From Candidatus Cloacimonadota bacterium (GTDB taxonomy: Bacteria; Cloacimonadota; Cloacimonadia; Cloacimonadales; TCS61): a stretch of DNA of 64,000 bases. Both the position numbers and the translations under genes were made by a program. Where the stretch lies: NCBI GenBank assembly GCA_021736135.1, contig JAIPGO010000002.1, positions 1-64,000 of the forward strand. Direction: 5' to 3'. The notes beneath the pieces were generated by a model. It was not told where the DNA came from. It saw only the letters and a program-made list of their open reading frames with translations, and made no database searches. Positions 37,350-45,866 of the stretch are shown piece by piece. Position 1 is the stretch's first letter, and each line of letters begins with the position of its first letter.

Positions 37350-38381
37350 TTATATCTCATGCGCCAGGATTTTCTTAATGATCTCTCTGATATCCATATT
37401 GACCGGACAAACGCTCACGCATCTGCCGCAGCCGGTGCAGAGGAATTTTTGATAATTATCCACGAAGTAATTATATTTATGCATTACGCGCTGGCGTACT
37501 CTATTCAGCGAATTGCTGCGGGGATTATGCCCAGATGCTTCTTTGGTGAAAAGCTGGAACATGCAGGCATCCCAAAGTCTTACCCGTTTACCTTTGCCTG
37601 CCTTGCCCTCATCTGAAACGTCAAAACAGTGGCAGGTGGGACAGATATAGGCGCAGGCACCGCAATTGATGCACTTAGCGCCGATTTCTTCCCAGAGCGG
37701 ATCATCCCAGATCTTATCCAGTTTTGATTTTAGATCTGAAATATCAAGTGCAGGGCTCATATAAGATTCCGCAGCAGCCTGCAGATCTTTTATTTCCGCT
37801 GCGTCCTTCTCATCAGTTTGTTCCGCTTTGGCAAAACCGGCAAGAACCTCTTGTCCTTTATCTGATATGCCTTTCAGATAATAATTCACTTCACCCTTGA
37901 TAACGAAGATATCCGAGCCTGTTTCATCAAAGGGACCGCTGTTAAACCAGTTGCAGAAGCAGGTGGAAAGCGGCTGACGGCAGGCTTGCGAGATCAGCAG
38001 ACTATCTGCGTATTTATTAATCCAGTAGGGGTCTTTGAACATTTCTTTTTCCGGCATTTGGTGGGCATTGGAAAACACTTCATCCAGCATGCGGATGCTC
38101 CTGGTATCGCAGGTTCTCAAGCCCCAGACGGCAACGGGTTTTTCCGGTGGCGGAGGTGTTTTTATCCCGTTTTCATCGTAAGAAAAGAGCACTTCGCGGC
38201 GGGGGAAAAATATCTCTTTGGGATTCAAAGTGGTATTTAAACGCGACTGATCGATCTCAGCAAAAGAGCTGATAACTTTAAATTCAGTTTCGGTTCCTGA
38301 TTTCGCCGGTGCCCAGAGCGTGTATTTTTCCTGCAGGTATTCCAGAAATTCAGGTAAATATACTATTTTAAATTTATACAT
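37350..38381 (-). CDS. FlxB/sulfhydrogenase-beta-like 4Fe-4S dicluster protein
   Basis: A 343-residue soluble Fe-S protein. The N-terminal part (WGLRTCDTRSIRMLDEVF) resembles AsrA/HydB sulfhydrogenase beta subunits; two clusters lie near the C-terminus (CINCGACAYICPTCHCFD and CTGCGRCVSVCPVNMD). By analogy it relays electrons between the FlxA flavin and HdrA. It starts 2 bases after the upstream stop. Confidence 0.88.
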   Translation of the reverse strand: MYKFKIVYLPEFLEYLQEKYTLWAPAKSGTETEFKVISSFAEIDQSRLNTTLNPKEIFFPRREVLFSYDENGIKTPPPPEKPVAVWGLRTCDTRSIRMLDEVFSNAHQMPEKEMFKDPYWINKYADSLLISQACRQPLSTCFCNWFNSGPFDETGSDIFVIKGEVNYYLKGISDKGQEVLAGFAKAEQTDEKDAAEIKDLQAAAESYMSPALDISDLKSKLDKIWDDPLWEEIGAKCINCGACAYICPTCHCFDVSDEGKAGKGKRVRLWDACMFQLFTKEASGHNPRSNSLNRVRQRVMHKYNYFVDNYQKFLCTGCGRCVSVCPVNMDIREIIKKILAHEI

Positions 38382-38383
38382 AT

Positions 38384-39346
38384 TCAGCCCATTATAAAGT
38401 CTTGTTTTTCATTTTCACAGTAAGTTGCCATTGCCGGTTTTTCATTAATATCCAGGCCGGCAGTATAATTGAATCTATCTTTCATCTCTTTTTCCACTTT
38501 TTTATTCATAATGCGCAGATCCAGGTTAACCGGACAAGCGCTCACGCAGGCGCCGCAATCCACGCAGCGACCGGCAAGATGAAGATTGCGGATCAGGTGA
38601 AAAATGATATTATCTGTTACTTCCGGGGTTTTGCCGATCCATTGAGGATCATTGTGATCCACAAAGCATTCGTTGCAATAACAGGACGGGCAAACGTTGC
38701 GGCAGGCATAACAGCGGATACAGCGAGAATATTCATCTTTGATATATGCCCAGCGTTCTTCCGGAGTCTTCTTTTCAAAATCATCCACAACTTTGAATTC
38801 ATCCTTTTTTTCCAGTTCACCGCGAGGAGTTCCGATGAAAGCATCAAATTCCCGGGCATCAGGATAGCGGCAGCCCAGGCAGGAATCGCTCAACACATCA
38901 TTAAAGGGAACCTTTATCTCAAAGGCATGTCCCTTAAAAATGATATTTTCGCCTTCAACACGCTTTTCCAGAACTTCCCGTCCTTCACAAATATCAAATA
39001 TCTTCTTTTTCTCCAGCACGCCCTGGCAGGGCACTCCGATGAGAAATACCTTTTCTCTTTTCACCTGATTTTCCGTAACATATAACACCACTGACCGGGC
39101 ATCGCAGCCCTTAACGACAATACCGATCTTTTGATAATCTTTGCCCAGTTGCCGCCTGTCTTTCGTGAGATAAGTAGTGAGATTATTACGGCAGGTAACG
39201 TCAAAATTGACTTTTCCGGCATCTTCCGCTTTTTTAATGAAAACGGGAGAAGACACAAGGGGCAGCGAACCATTTTCCCAGCCTATCACCAGGTCAACAG
39301 TGTGATCTTCCAGCAGTTCCCTGATCTTATTCTGCAATTCAGTCAT
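38384..39346 (-). CDS. FlxC-like (FrhB/FdhB-related) 4Fe-4S dicluster protein
   Basis: A 320-residue protein with a flavin-type N-terminus related to FrhB/FdhB (VVKGCDARSVVLYV, PCQGVLEKK) and clusters CLGCRYPDA, CIRCYACRNVCPSCYC and CVDCGACVSACPVN. Its ATG overlaps the stop of the selenocysteine MvhD gene (TAATG), so the two are translationally coupled. It is the likely third subunit of an Flx-like module. Confidence 0.88.
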   Translation of the reverse strand: MTELQNKIRELLEDHTVDLVIGWENGSLPLVSSPVFIKKAEDAGKVNFDVTCRNNLTTYLTKDRRQLGKDYQKIGIVVKGCDARSVVLYVTENQVKREKVFLIGVPCQGVLEKKKIFDICEGREVLEKRVEGENIIFKGHAFEIKVPFNDVLSDSCLGCRYPDAREFDAFIGTPRGELEKKDEFKVVDDFEKKTPEERWAYIKDEYSRCIRCYACRNVCPSCYCNECFVDHNDPQWIGKTPEVTDNIIFHLIRNLHLAGRCVDCGACVSACPVNLDLRIMNKKVEKEMKDRFNYTAGLDINEKPAMATYCENEKQDFIMG

Positions 39347-39771
39347 TATATTTTTTCTCCTTTCACCAGTCTGGTGGCGGGACCAATTTCTTTAATTTCA
39401 GAGGTGATCCGGGAGACTATATCGGCAAAACGTTCTCCTTCACCGGCAGAGATCCAGGAAAACTGAACTCTGGCAGGTTCGATGCCGATGAATTCCAGCA
39501 GTGGTTTTATCGTAGAATACCGTCTACGGGCGATGAAATTACCTGACAGGTAATGGCAATCCCCCGGATGTCAGCCAGATACGAGTAAACCGTCGAATCC
39601 GCTTTGCAGAGATTTCACGATAAAAAGCGGATCCACTCTGCCGGAACAGGGTACTCGCAGAACCCGCACATTGGGCGGATATTGCAGCCGGGAAACTCCA
39701 GCCAGATCTGCACCGGCATAAGAACACCAGTTGCAGAGTATTGCCAGTATTTTGGGTTGCCATTCGTTCAT
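39346..39771 (-). CDS. MvhD/FlxD-family selenoprotein (in-frame UGA), copy 1
   Basis: Read through the UGA at 39571-39573 this is a 141-residue MvhD/FlxD protein, with Sec67 in the motif SG-Sec-HPGDCHYLSGNF. In relatives this position is Cys or Sec and helps bind the [2Fe-2S] cluster that carries electrons from the hydrogenase or NAD(P)H side to HdrA. Other cysteines lie in LCNWCSYAGADLAG and VPCSGRVDP. After the UGA the stem AUUACC-UGUCA-GGUAAU starts 16 bases downstream (39538-39554), as a bacterial SECIS should. AGGAGA precedes the ATG at 39771. Ordinary gene finders will truncate it at 66 residues. Confidence 0.93.
39538..39554 (-). promoter_or_regulatory. SECIS-like hairpin in mvhD copy 1
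   Basis: AUUACC-UGUCA-GGUAAU, perfect 6-bp stem, G at loop position 2, first stem base 17 nucleotides after the UGA. Confidence 0.8.
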
Positions 39772-39782
39772 AAATATTTCTC

Positions 39783-40136
39783 CTAAAATGATATTATCTT
39801 ATCTGCATCAACATTCCACTCGGTAAATTCCAGCATAGTGCTGCGCTTAACTCCGGGAATAAGTTCAATTTTTTCAAAACCCCGCGCCAGCAGACAACCG
39901 CCGCAGGCTCTAACGGGAACCCCATTTTCAATAACGAATTTCAGCATTGTTTCAATATTATAATACCCTTTGGGGGTAAGCTGATTGGGTATGGCGCAAC
40001 CGACGGCATCTGCCATTAAAAATATGAGCGGCTCCACTTCTTCATGCTCACTCACCAGGGTCATTGCCAGTCTCAGAGCATTATATGCCTTTTCAGTACC
40101 GTAAGGTGCATCATTTATAACGATCAGTATTTTCAT
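39783..40136 (-). CDS. DsrE-family sulfur carrier-like protein
   Basis: A 117-residue DsrE/DsrF-fold protein with VINDAPYGTEKAYNALRLA at the start and the conserved cysteine segment ACGGCLLARG near 85. DsrE proteins accept persulfide sulfur on such cysteines. It lies between HdrA and mvhD copy 1 in one operon, with AAGGAG before the ATG, so a role in handing sulfur to or from the Hdr-like complex is likely. Confidence 0.88.
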   Translation of the reverse strand: MKILIVINDAPYGTEKAYNALRLAMTLVSEHEEVEPLIFLMADAVGCAIPNQLTPKGYYNIETMLKFVIENGVPVRACGGCLLARGFEKIELIPGVKRSTMLEFTEWNVDADKIISF

Positions 40137-40148
40137 AAAATCTCCTTA

Positions 40149-43100
40149 TCAATTTGTAAGTTCAAGAGCATCAAAAACGGAAAACAACTGTTCATTGGTG
40201 AAACCACGCAGATTAAGCGCAGAGCAGCGGCAGGAAGCAACGCAGGCTCCGCAGCCTTTGCATAATGCTTCATTGATGACCGCAATTTCTTTTTCAGGAT
40301 CCACGGCAATGGCGTTATAGGCACATATCTCTTCGCAGTAACCGCAACCGGTACATCTATCTTCATTAACTTCCGTGATCGTGCCTTCAGCCAGGATCGA
40401 TTTTTTGCTTAAATATGTTAATCCTCTGCTGGCAGCAGCTTTTGCCTGTGTTATGCTTTCATCCATATCTTTGGGGTTATGTGCCAGTCCGGCAACGAAT
40501 ACACCTTCCGTGGCAAAATCAACGGGACGCAGTTTCACATGCGCTTCCAGGAACATACCATCAGTATTCAGGGAGATTTTCAGCATTTTAGCCAGATCAA
40601 TATTTTCCTTACGCGCATCAATGGCTGTCGCCAGGATCAAAAGATCTGCTTCCACGACCACTTCCCGGTTCATGATCGGGTCAAACATGGTCACATTTAC
40701 TTTGCTGTCCGGATCGAAATCATCAATGAGTTTCACCTGAGGCTTATTTTCCGGCTCATAATGCACAAACATGGCGCCCTGATCGCGCAGTTCCGTATAA
40801 TATTTTTCCCGGAAACCATAAGTCCGCACATCCCGGTAAGCCACATAGATATTCACGTTAGGATGTTTCTTCTTCAGGTTCAGGGCATTTTTCACGGCTT
40901 TCGTGCAGCAGACGCGGCTGCAATACATTTTCCCTTCTTCCCTTGAGCCCACGCACTGGATCATGACCACGTTTTTCACTTTCGGTTTAGGGAAATCCTG
41001 GTCATGCAGCATTTGTTCAAATTCCACCTGTGTGATGATGCGTGATGATTCACCATAAAGATATTCTGTTGTTTTATGCTCTTCCGCACCGGTTGCCACG
41101 ATAATGATGCCGTGTTCCAGAATCTCCTGTTTATCATTATTCTTAACTGCTATTGTTGTTTTATAGTTTCCCACGAAGCCTTCCACGGCATCTATTTTTG
41201 CGTTTTTATAGATATGGATCAGCTCATTACCGGAAATATCCGCCACAAGTTCTGCCAGATATTTTTGCGGATCTTTATCGAAATTGAAATATATATTCCG
41301 CATATTCCCGCCCAGTTCATCTTCTTTTTCCAGAAGATAGCATTCATAACCGGCAGCCGCCAGAGATTGCGCCGAGGTCATTCCTGCCAGTCCGCCTCCG
41401 ATGATCAGTGCCCGGGGATTGATTTCTATGGGAAGTCTTTTTAATGGCGTCAGTTCCCGTGCCTTGGCAACGCCCATGGTTACCAGATCTTTGGCTTTTA
41501 AGGTCGCCAGTTCCGGTTCATTCATATGCGCCCAGGAACATTGATCACGGATATTTGCCATCTCAAAAAGATAAGGATTCAAACCTGCTTCGGAAATAGT
41601 CTCGCGGAAAAGCGGTTCATGCGTACGCGGCGTGCAGGCAGCCACGATGATACGGTTCAAATTATGCTCTTTGATGCGTTCTTTGATGGTATTCATGCAA
41701 TCCTGCGAACAGGCATACATCAGGTCTTCCGCATGTTCCACATTGGGCAGACTTCGCGCTGATTCCGCCACGGACTTAACGTCCACCACACCGGCAATAT
41801 TGATGCCGCAATGGCAGACGAAAGCGCCGATGCGCGGTCTTTCACCCCACACGTCTTTTTCGGGAACTGCATCTTCTTTGGGTGTCATATCCTGTCTTTC
41901 CAATTTCAGAAATTTCACCGCTTCAGCCACAGCGCCGGAAGCGGTGGTGACTGATTCCGGAATATCACGCGGTCCATTTACGGCACCACAGACGTAAATG
42001 CCATCCCGGGTCGTTTGCAGGGGAGCAAAGGCATCGGAGCGGCAGAAACCATATTCATTTAATTTGATCTCCAGTTTGTCGGCTAAATCGGCAATATTAG
42101 CCCGGGGCTGCAAACCAATGGAAAGCACCACCATATCAAATTCCGAATAATGGATTTCCCCGTTTTCAAATACATATTTCAATATCAAAGAACCTGCTTC
42201 CGTTTCAGTGATCCCGGAAACTTTTGATTTAATAAATTTCACGCCGTACTGGTTTTTCGCTTTTTCATAATACTTATCAAAATCCTTGCCGTAGGCGCGG
42301 ATGTCCATGTTGAATATCGCCGTTTGCAGTCCCTTCATGTGTTCCTGGGCGATGATGGCTTCCTTGATGGCAAACATGCAGCAGGCGGCAGAGCAATAGT
42401 TATGATCGATGCTCTCATCGCGGGAGCCGACGCACTGGATAAAAGCCAGTTTTTGCGGTTCCTTTTTATCGGAAGCTCTCACCACGTGTCCGCCTAAGGG
42501 ACCTGAAGCGGAAAGCATTCTTTCAAATTCCAGGGATGTAACCACGTTTTTAAAGCTTTTATAACCAAAATGTCCGAATCCAATGGGATCAAAGGCATCA
42601 ATACCGGTTGCCAGGATCACGGCACCCACGTTCAATTCTATTTCTTTATCTTTATCTTCATAATTAATAGCTTTCGCCGGGCAGACCTTTTCGCAGATCC
42701 GGCAGACGCCTTTAGTCAGGTAAAGGCATTTCGTTTTGTCAATGGTATATTCCGAAGGAATGCTTTGCAGAAAATAGCGGGAAATGGCACCTCTTTTACG
42801 CAAACCCATATCGAATTCATCATCGGTCTTAACCGGGCATTTAGATTCGCAGATACCGCAGGCTACGCATTTCACGGGATCAACGTATTTTGCCTCCTCG
42901 ATAACCTTGACAAGAAAATCACCGGGATTGCCGGAAATGGCTGAAAGCTTCGTTTTAATATGTATTTTAATATTAGGATGCCGGGCGCACTCGCTCATTT
43001 TCGGCGCTAATATGCACATGGAACAGTCATTAGTAGGGAAAGTTTTATCCAGTTGCGGCATTCTGCCGCCGATGGATGCCGATTCTTCGATAAGGTGCAC

Positions 43101-43190
43101 CTGCAACCCAAGATCTGCCAGATCAAGTGAAGCCTGAATGCCGGCTATTCCTGCTCCCACTACCAATACTGATCTATTTTTCTTGTTCAT
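40149..43190 (-). CDS. HdrA-like flavoprotein (tandem HdrA module)
   Basis: A 1013-residue HdrA. N-terminal FAD motif VVGAGIAGIQAS, HdrA signature NDCSMCILAPKMSEC, clusters CVACGICESKCPV and CRICEKVCPAKAI, then WVQCVGSR-type (FIQCVGSR) and the second module beginning VCHCGINIAGVV, with a second FAD site (IIGGGLAGMTSAQS) and C-terminal clusters CTGCGYCEEIC and CKGCGACVASC. I start at the ATG at 43190 (GAGGAAAAT ahead); a longer frame upstream covers the mvhD copy 2 gene. It is the full-length counterpart of the split HdrA genes upstream and of the fused HdrA downstream. Confidence 0.94.
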   Translation of the reverse strand: MNKKNRSVLVVGAGIAGIQASLDLADLGLQVHLIEESASIGGRMPQLDKTFPTNDCSMCILAPKMSECARHPNIKIHIKTKLSAISGNPGDFLVKVIEEAKYVDPVKCVACGICESKCPVKTDDEFDMGLRKRGAISRYFLQSIPSEYTIDKTKCLYLTKGVCRICEKVCPAKAINYEDKDKEIELNVGAVILATGIDAFDPIGFGHFGYKSFKNVVTSLEFERMLSASGPLGGHVVRASDKKEPQKLAFIQCVGSRDESIDHNYCSAACCMFAIKEAIIAQEHMKGLQTAIFNMDIRAYGKDFDKYYEKAKNQYGVKFIKSKVSGITETEAGSLILKYVFENGEIHYSEFDMVVLSIGLQPRANIADLADKLEIKLNEYGFCRSDAFAPLQTTRDGIYVCGAVNGPRDIPESVTTASGAVAEAVKFLKLERQDMTPKEDAVPEKDVWGERPRIGAFVCHCGINIAGVVDVKSVAESARSLPNVEHAEDLMYACSQDCMNTIKERIKEHNLNRIIVAACTPRTHEPLFRETISEAGLNPYLFEMANIRDQCSWAHMNEPELATLKAKDLVTMGVAKARELTPLKRLPIEINPRALIIGGGLAGMTSAQSLAAAGYECYLLEKEDELGGNMRNIYFNFDKDPQKYLAELVADISGNELIHIYKNAKIDAVEGFVGNYKTTIAVKNNDKQEILEHGIIIVATGAEEHKTTEYLYGESSRIITQVEFEQMLHDQDFPKPKVKNVVMIQCVGSREEGKMYCSRVCCTKAVKNALNLKKKHPNVNIYVAYRDVRTYGFREKYYTELRDQGAMFVHYEPENKPQVKLIDDFDPDSKVNVTMFDPIMNREVVVEADLLILATAIDARKENIDLAKMLKISLNTDGMFLEAHVKLRPVDFATEGVFVAGLAHNPKDMDESITQAKAAASRGLTYLSKKSILAEGTITEVNEDRCTGCGYCEEICAYNAIAVDPEKEIAVINEALCKGCGACVASCRCSALNLRGFTNEQLFSVFDALELTN

Positions 43191-43203
43191 ATTTTCCTCA
43201 ATT

Positions 43204-43623
43204 TTATAAAAATATCTGTCTCTTCGCCGGATTTTCACCTTTACTGATGATCTGCTGCGTAAACTCATTGCCCACCTGAGCAAATTTCTGTCCTTCGGAG
43301 GCAGAAATCCAAGTGAGACGCATTCTTTCCGCATCCAGACCTAAAGTCGTGAAAATCCTCTTTACGATTGCCGTTCTCCGGCGAGTATGATAATTACCAA
43401 CCTGGTAATGACAGTCGCCCGGATGTCAGCCGCCTACCAGAATACCATCTGCTCCCCGCAAATATGATTTAATTAAAAAAACCGGATCAACGCGGCTGGA
43501 ACACATTATCTTGATCGGCAAAATAGCCGTGGGATACTGCATCCTGTTTATACCTGCCAGATCTGCTCCCGTATAGGAGCACCACTTGCATAAAAAACTT
43601 AATATTTTGGGATTTTCCTTCAT
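43204..43623 (-). CDS. MvhD/FlxD-family selenoprotein (in-frame UGA), copy 2
   Basis: A 139-residue protein with UGA at 43426-43428 as Sec66 in VGG-Sec-HPGDCHYQVGNY. Clusters of Cys in LCKWCSYTGADLAG and MCSSRVDP match the family. SECIS-like hairpin at 43393-43409. The start at 43623 has TTGGAG 7 bases upstream; it begins 1 base after the upstream stop, and the HdrA gene begins 13 bases after its own stop, so the three are one operon. Confidence 0.93.
43393..43409 (-). promoter_or_regulatory. SECIS-like hairpin in mvhD copy 2
   Basis: AUUACC-AGGUU-GGUAAU, perfect stem, loop with G at positions 2-3, starting 17 nucleotides after the UGA. The same 17 bases occur in mvhD copy 3. Confidence 0.82.
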
Positions 43624-43624
43624 T

Positions 43625-44710
43625 TTATTCTCCAAGTTCCGGAAATTCTTCTTCTTTATATATCATGACCGGGATTTCTTCTTTAACGCTTCTGCCGGCA
43701 ATGAAATTGAACATCGCTGCCGTTTTTTCTCCGGTTCTCTTAAAAACTGAAGCCACGGGAATATCTGCCGGGCACACGTCGGAACACATACCGCAGCCCA
43801 CGCAGGAAAAGCTCATGTGCGAAAGTCTGCCTAAATGGAAAAATAGCGTATCCGGCGGTAAACGCAGAGCGCCTTTTTGTTCCAGTTCCTTTTCCAGGAT
43901 CGGACGGTTATAGTCATAATTAAAGGAATCAAAATCGCAAAGCACGCAATAGCAGATAGGGCACACGCTGTTACAGCCATGGCAGCCGATGCACCTGCCA
44001 AAAATATCGATCAAGCCATCCAGTCCGCTTTCCGAAGTATCAACGGCTGCAAACATTTTTTCTTTGGCAGCAGCCCTTTTTTGGATCAATCCTTCCAGAA
44101 CGGCAGCATTGAATACTCCATCCTTTCTCTCTTTCAAGTGATTAGACAGCAATTCTGCCGCTTTTTCCGTCTGTACGTAAATCTCCAATTCACTTTTCGC
44201 TGTTATATTAAGGTAAACATCTGACTCTTCAGCATATAAATGCTCACACCCGGTGCAGGATTCTCTCACGCCTGCCGGAATATCCTGGTCATTCCAGGCC
44301 TGCCAGTAATCGGCAAGCTTTTCATCTATCCGGTGATGAACGTTATCTAAAAGCGGATAAACACCTCCACAGCCATAAGTGAAGATCAGAAAATTATCCA
44401 GAGAACCCTGCTGACGCTTCGCCATTTCCACAAAAGCACGAAATTCGCAGGGTTTAATGATGGCGGCGAGCGGTTTTTTCAGGGGTGTAAATCTGCTCAG
44501 CAGTTGACCGGCATTTGCCGGCATCAAGGGATAAAACGGTTCAATATTTTCCAGGTCTTCCAGGCAGGATGTCAATCCGTAATCCACAACCCCGTTTTTT
44601 AATCTTCTTAAGGAAAAAACGGCGCTGATGACATCCTCTTTCAGCAGCTTGCTGAACATGGCTTTCATATAGGCATCGCGGTCGCCCGTTATGGTGATCA
44701 TTTTATTCAT
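43625..44710 (-). CDS. FdhB/FrhB-like Fe-S protein, paralogue B
   Basis: A 361-residue protein of the formate dehydrogenase beta/F420-reducing hydrogenase beta type. It shows KPCEFRAFVEM and a C-terminal pair of clusters, CIGCHGCNSVCPICYC and CVGCGMCSDVCPADIP. Start at 44710 is chosen because GGAGG lies just upstream; the ATG overlaps the previous stop by 8 bases. The paralogue directly upstream is about as long and similar in every motif. Confidence 0.87.
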   Translation of the reverse strand: MNKMITITGDRDAYMKAMFSKLLKEDVISAVFSLRRLKNGVVDYGLTSCLEDLENIEPFYPLMPANAGQLLSRFTPLKKPLAAIIKPCEFRAFVEMAKRQQGSLDNFLIFTYGCGGVYPLLDNVHHRIDEKLADYWQAWNDQDIPAGVRESCTGCEHLYAEESDVYLNITAKSELEIYVQTEKAAELLSNHLKERKDGVFNAAVLEGLIQKRAAAKEKMFAAVDTSESGLDGLIDIFGRCIGCHGCNSVCPICYCVLCDFDSFNYDYNRPILEKELEQKGALRLPPDTLFFHLGRLSHMSFSCVGCGMCSDVCPADIPVASVFKRTGEKTAAMFNFIAGRSVKEEIPVMIYKEEEFPELGE

Positions 44711-45851
44711 CAGCCACCTCCTGTGCCGTGGCATCACTCAATATTGCTTTCAGTTCGCTTAACTCGTCGCTTTTATATTCTTTCATCGGCAAGGCATCTC
44801 CCAGGCTTTCTCCGGCGCAATATTCAAATGCCTGCTGTGTCTGGCTGCCCACATAACTGAAAATCTCCGCCACGGGAATATCCACGGGGCAGGCATCCGA
44901 ACAAAGTCCGCAGGACACGCAGGAAAGACTCATGTGCGCCATTCTTCCAGTATGGAACATGATGCGGTCCATAGGCAGGGTCAATCCGCCTCGCTGTTCC
45001 ATTTTCATCATCACCACATCGGCATTAGGTTTTGCCGTCACCGAATCAAAATAACACTGCCGGCAATAGCAGATCGGGCAGGCGCTCTGGCAGTTATGGC
45101 ATCCGATACAGACGGAAAATGTTTCCAGGAGTTTTTCAAATCCCTCGATCTTATTTTTTGTTTCAGCAAAATTCTGCTCTTTCGCTGCCAGTCTTTTCTG
45201 TTTTATCTGTTGGATTGATCTATCCCAGTTTTCCAGCAAATATGCGCCGGGCAGATTCATATCCTTCAGAATTTCCGCACCTTTTTCACTATTGGCAATA
45301 ATGATCACTTTCCCCTGTTCAATCGCAAAGTGAAGATCACTGGCAGGCAGCGAAAATTTATCACATATCCGGCAAACAGGTTTTACTTCTGCAGAATTCC
45401 AGATATCGTTATCCAGCAGATACTGAAATTTTGCTTCTCCTGCTTCCGGTTCCGATATATAATCCTGCATCGGCAAAGCACCCGGACAATCATAACTGCA
45501 AAGGATCACGTCATCCAGGTTTATCTGGTTCAGTTTTGTCAGCTCCACAGCAGCCCTGATCTCGCAGGGTCGCATCAATGCTGCCACTTTCAATCTTGCT
45601 TCACCCTTTCTGGTAAAACGCTTCAGCGCTTTTGCTCCATTTACCGGCATAATTGGGGCTATAGGTGTGGCATCTTTAAGATATTCCCGGTCTTTGATCA
45701 TGATCCAGGCATAGGAATCTTTTGCCGGAACCCGCATGGGCAGCATAACGGCATCAAATATCTTTTCAGCATCCTGAAAAAAACGCCGTATCGCTTCCTG
45801 AATACCGGACTCGGAATTTAGCTCTATCCCTTTTTTCGAGAATTTATCCAT
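44703..45851 (-). CDS. FdhB/FrhB-like Fe-S protein, paralogue A
   Basis: A 382-residue protein with RPCEIRAAVELTK, CSYDCPGALP, and C-terminal clusters CIGCHNCQSACPICYC and CVSCGLCSDACPVDIP. FdhB-type proteins carry FAD and pass electrons between a nucleotide or formate site and ferredoxin-like partners. No formate dehydrogenase catalytic subunit is nearby, so the partner is more likely the split HdrA upstream. AGGAGA precedes the ATG. Confidence 0.87.
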   Translation of the reverse strand: MDKFSKKGIELNSESGIQEAIRRFFQDAEKIFDAVMLPMRVPAKDSYAWIMIKDREYLKDATPIAPIMPVNGAKALKRFTRKGEARLKVAALMRPCEIRAAVELTKLNQINLDDVILCSYDCPGALPMQDYISEPEAGEAKFQYLLDNDIWNSAEVKPVCRICDKFSLPASDLHFAIEQGKVIIIANSEKGAEILKDMNLPGAYLLENWDRSIQQIKQKRLAAKEQNFAETKNKIEGFEKLLETFSVCIGCHNCQSACPICYCRQCYFDSVTAKPNADVVMMKMEQRGGLTLPMDRIMFHTGRMAHMSLSCVSCGLCSDACPVDIPVAEIFSYVGSQTQQAFEYCAGESLGDALPMKEYKSDELSELKAILSDATAQEVADE

Positions 45852-45866
45852 TATTTCTCCTGTCTA

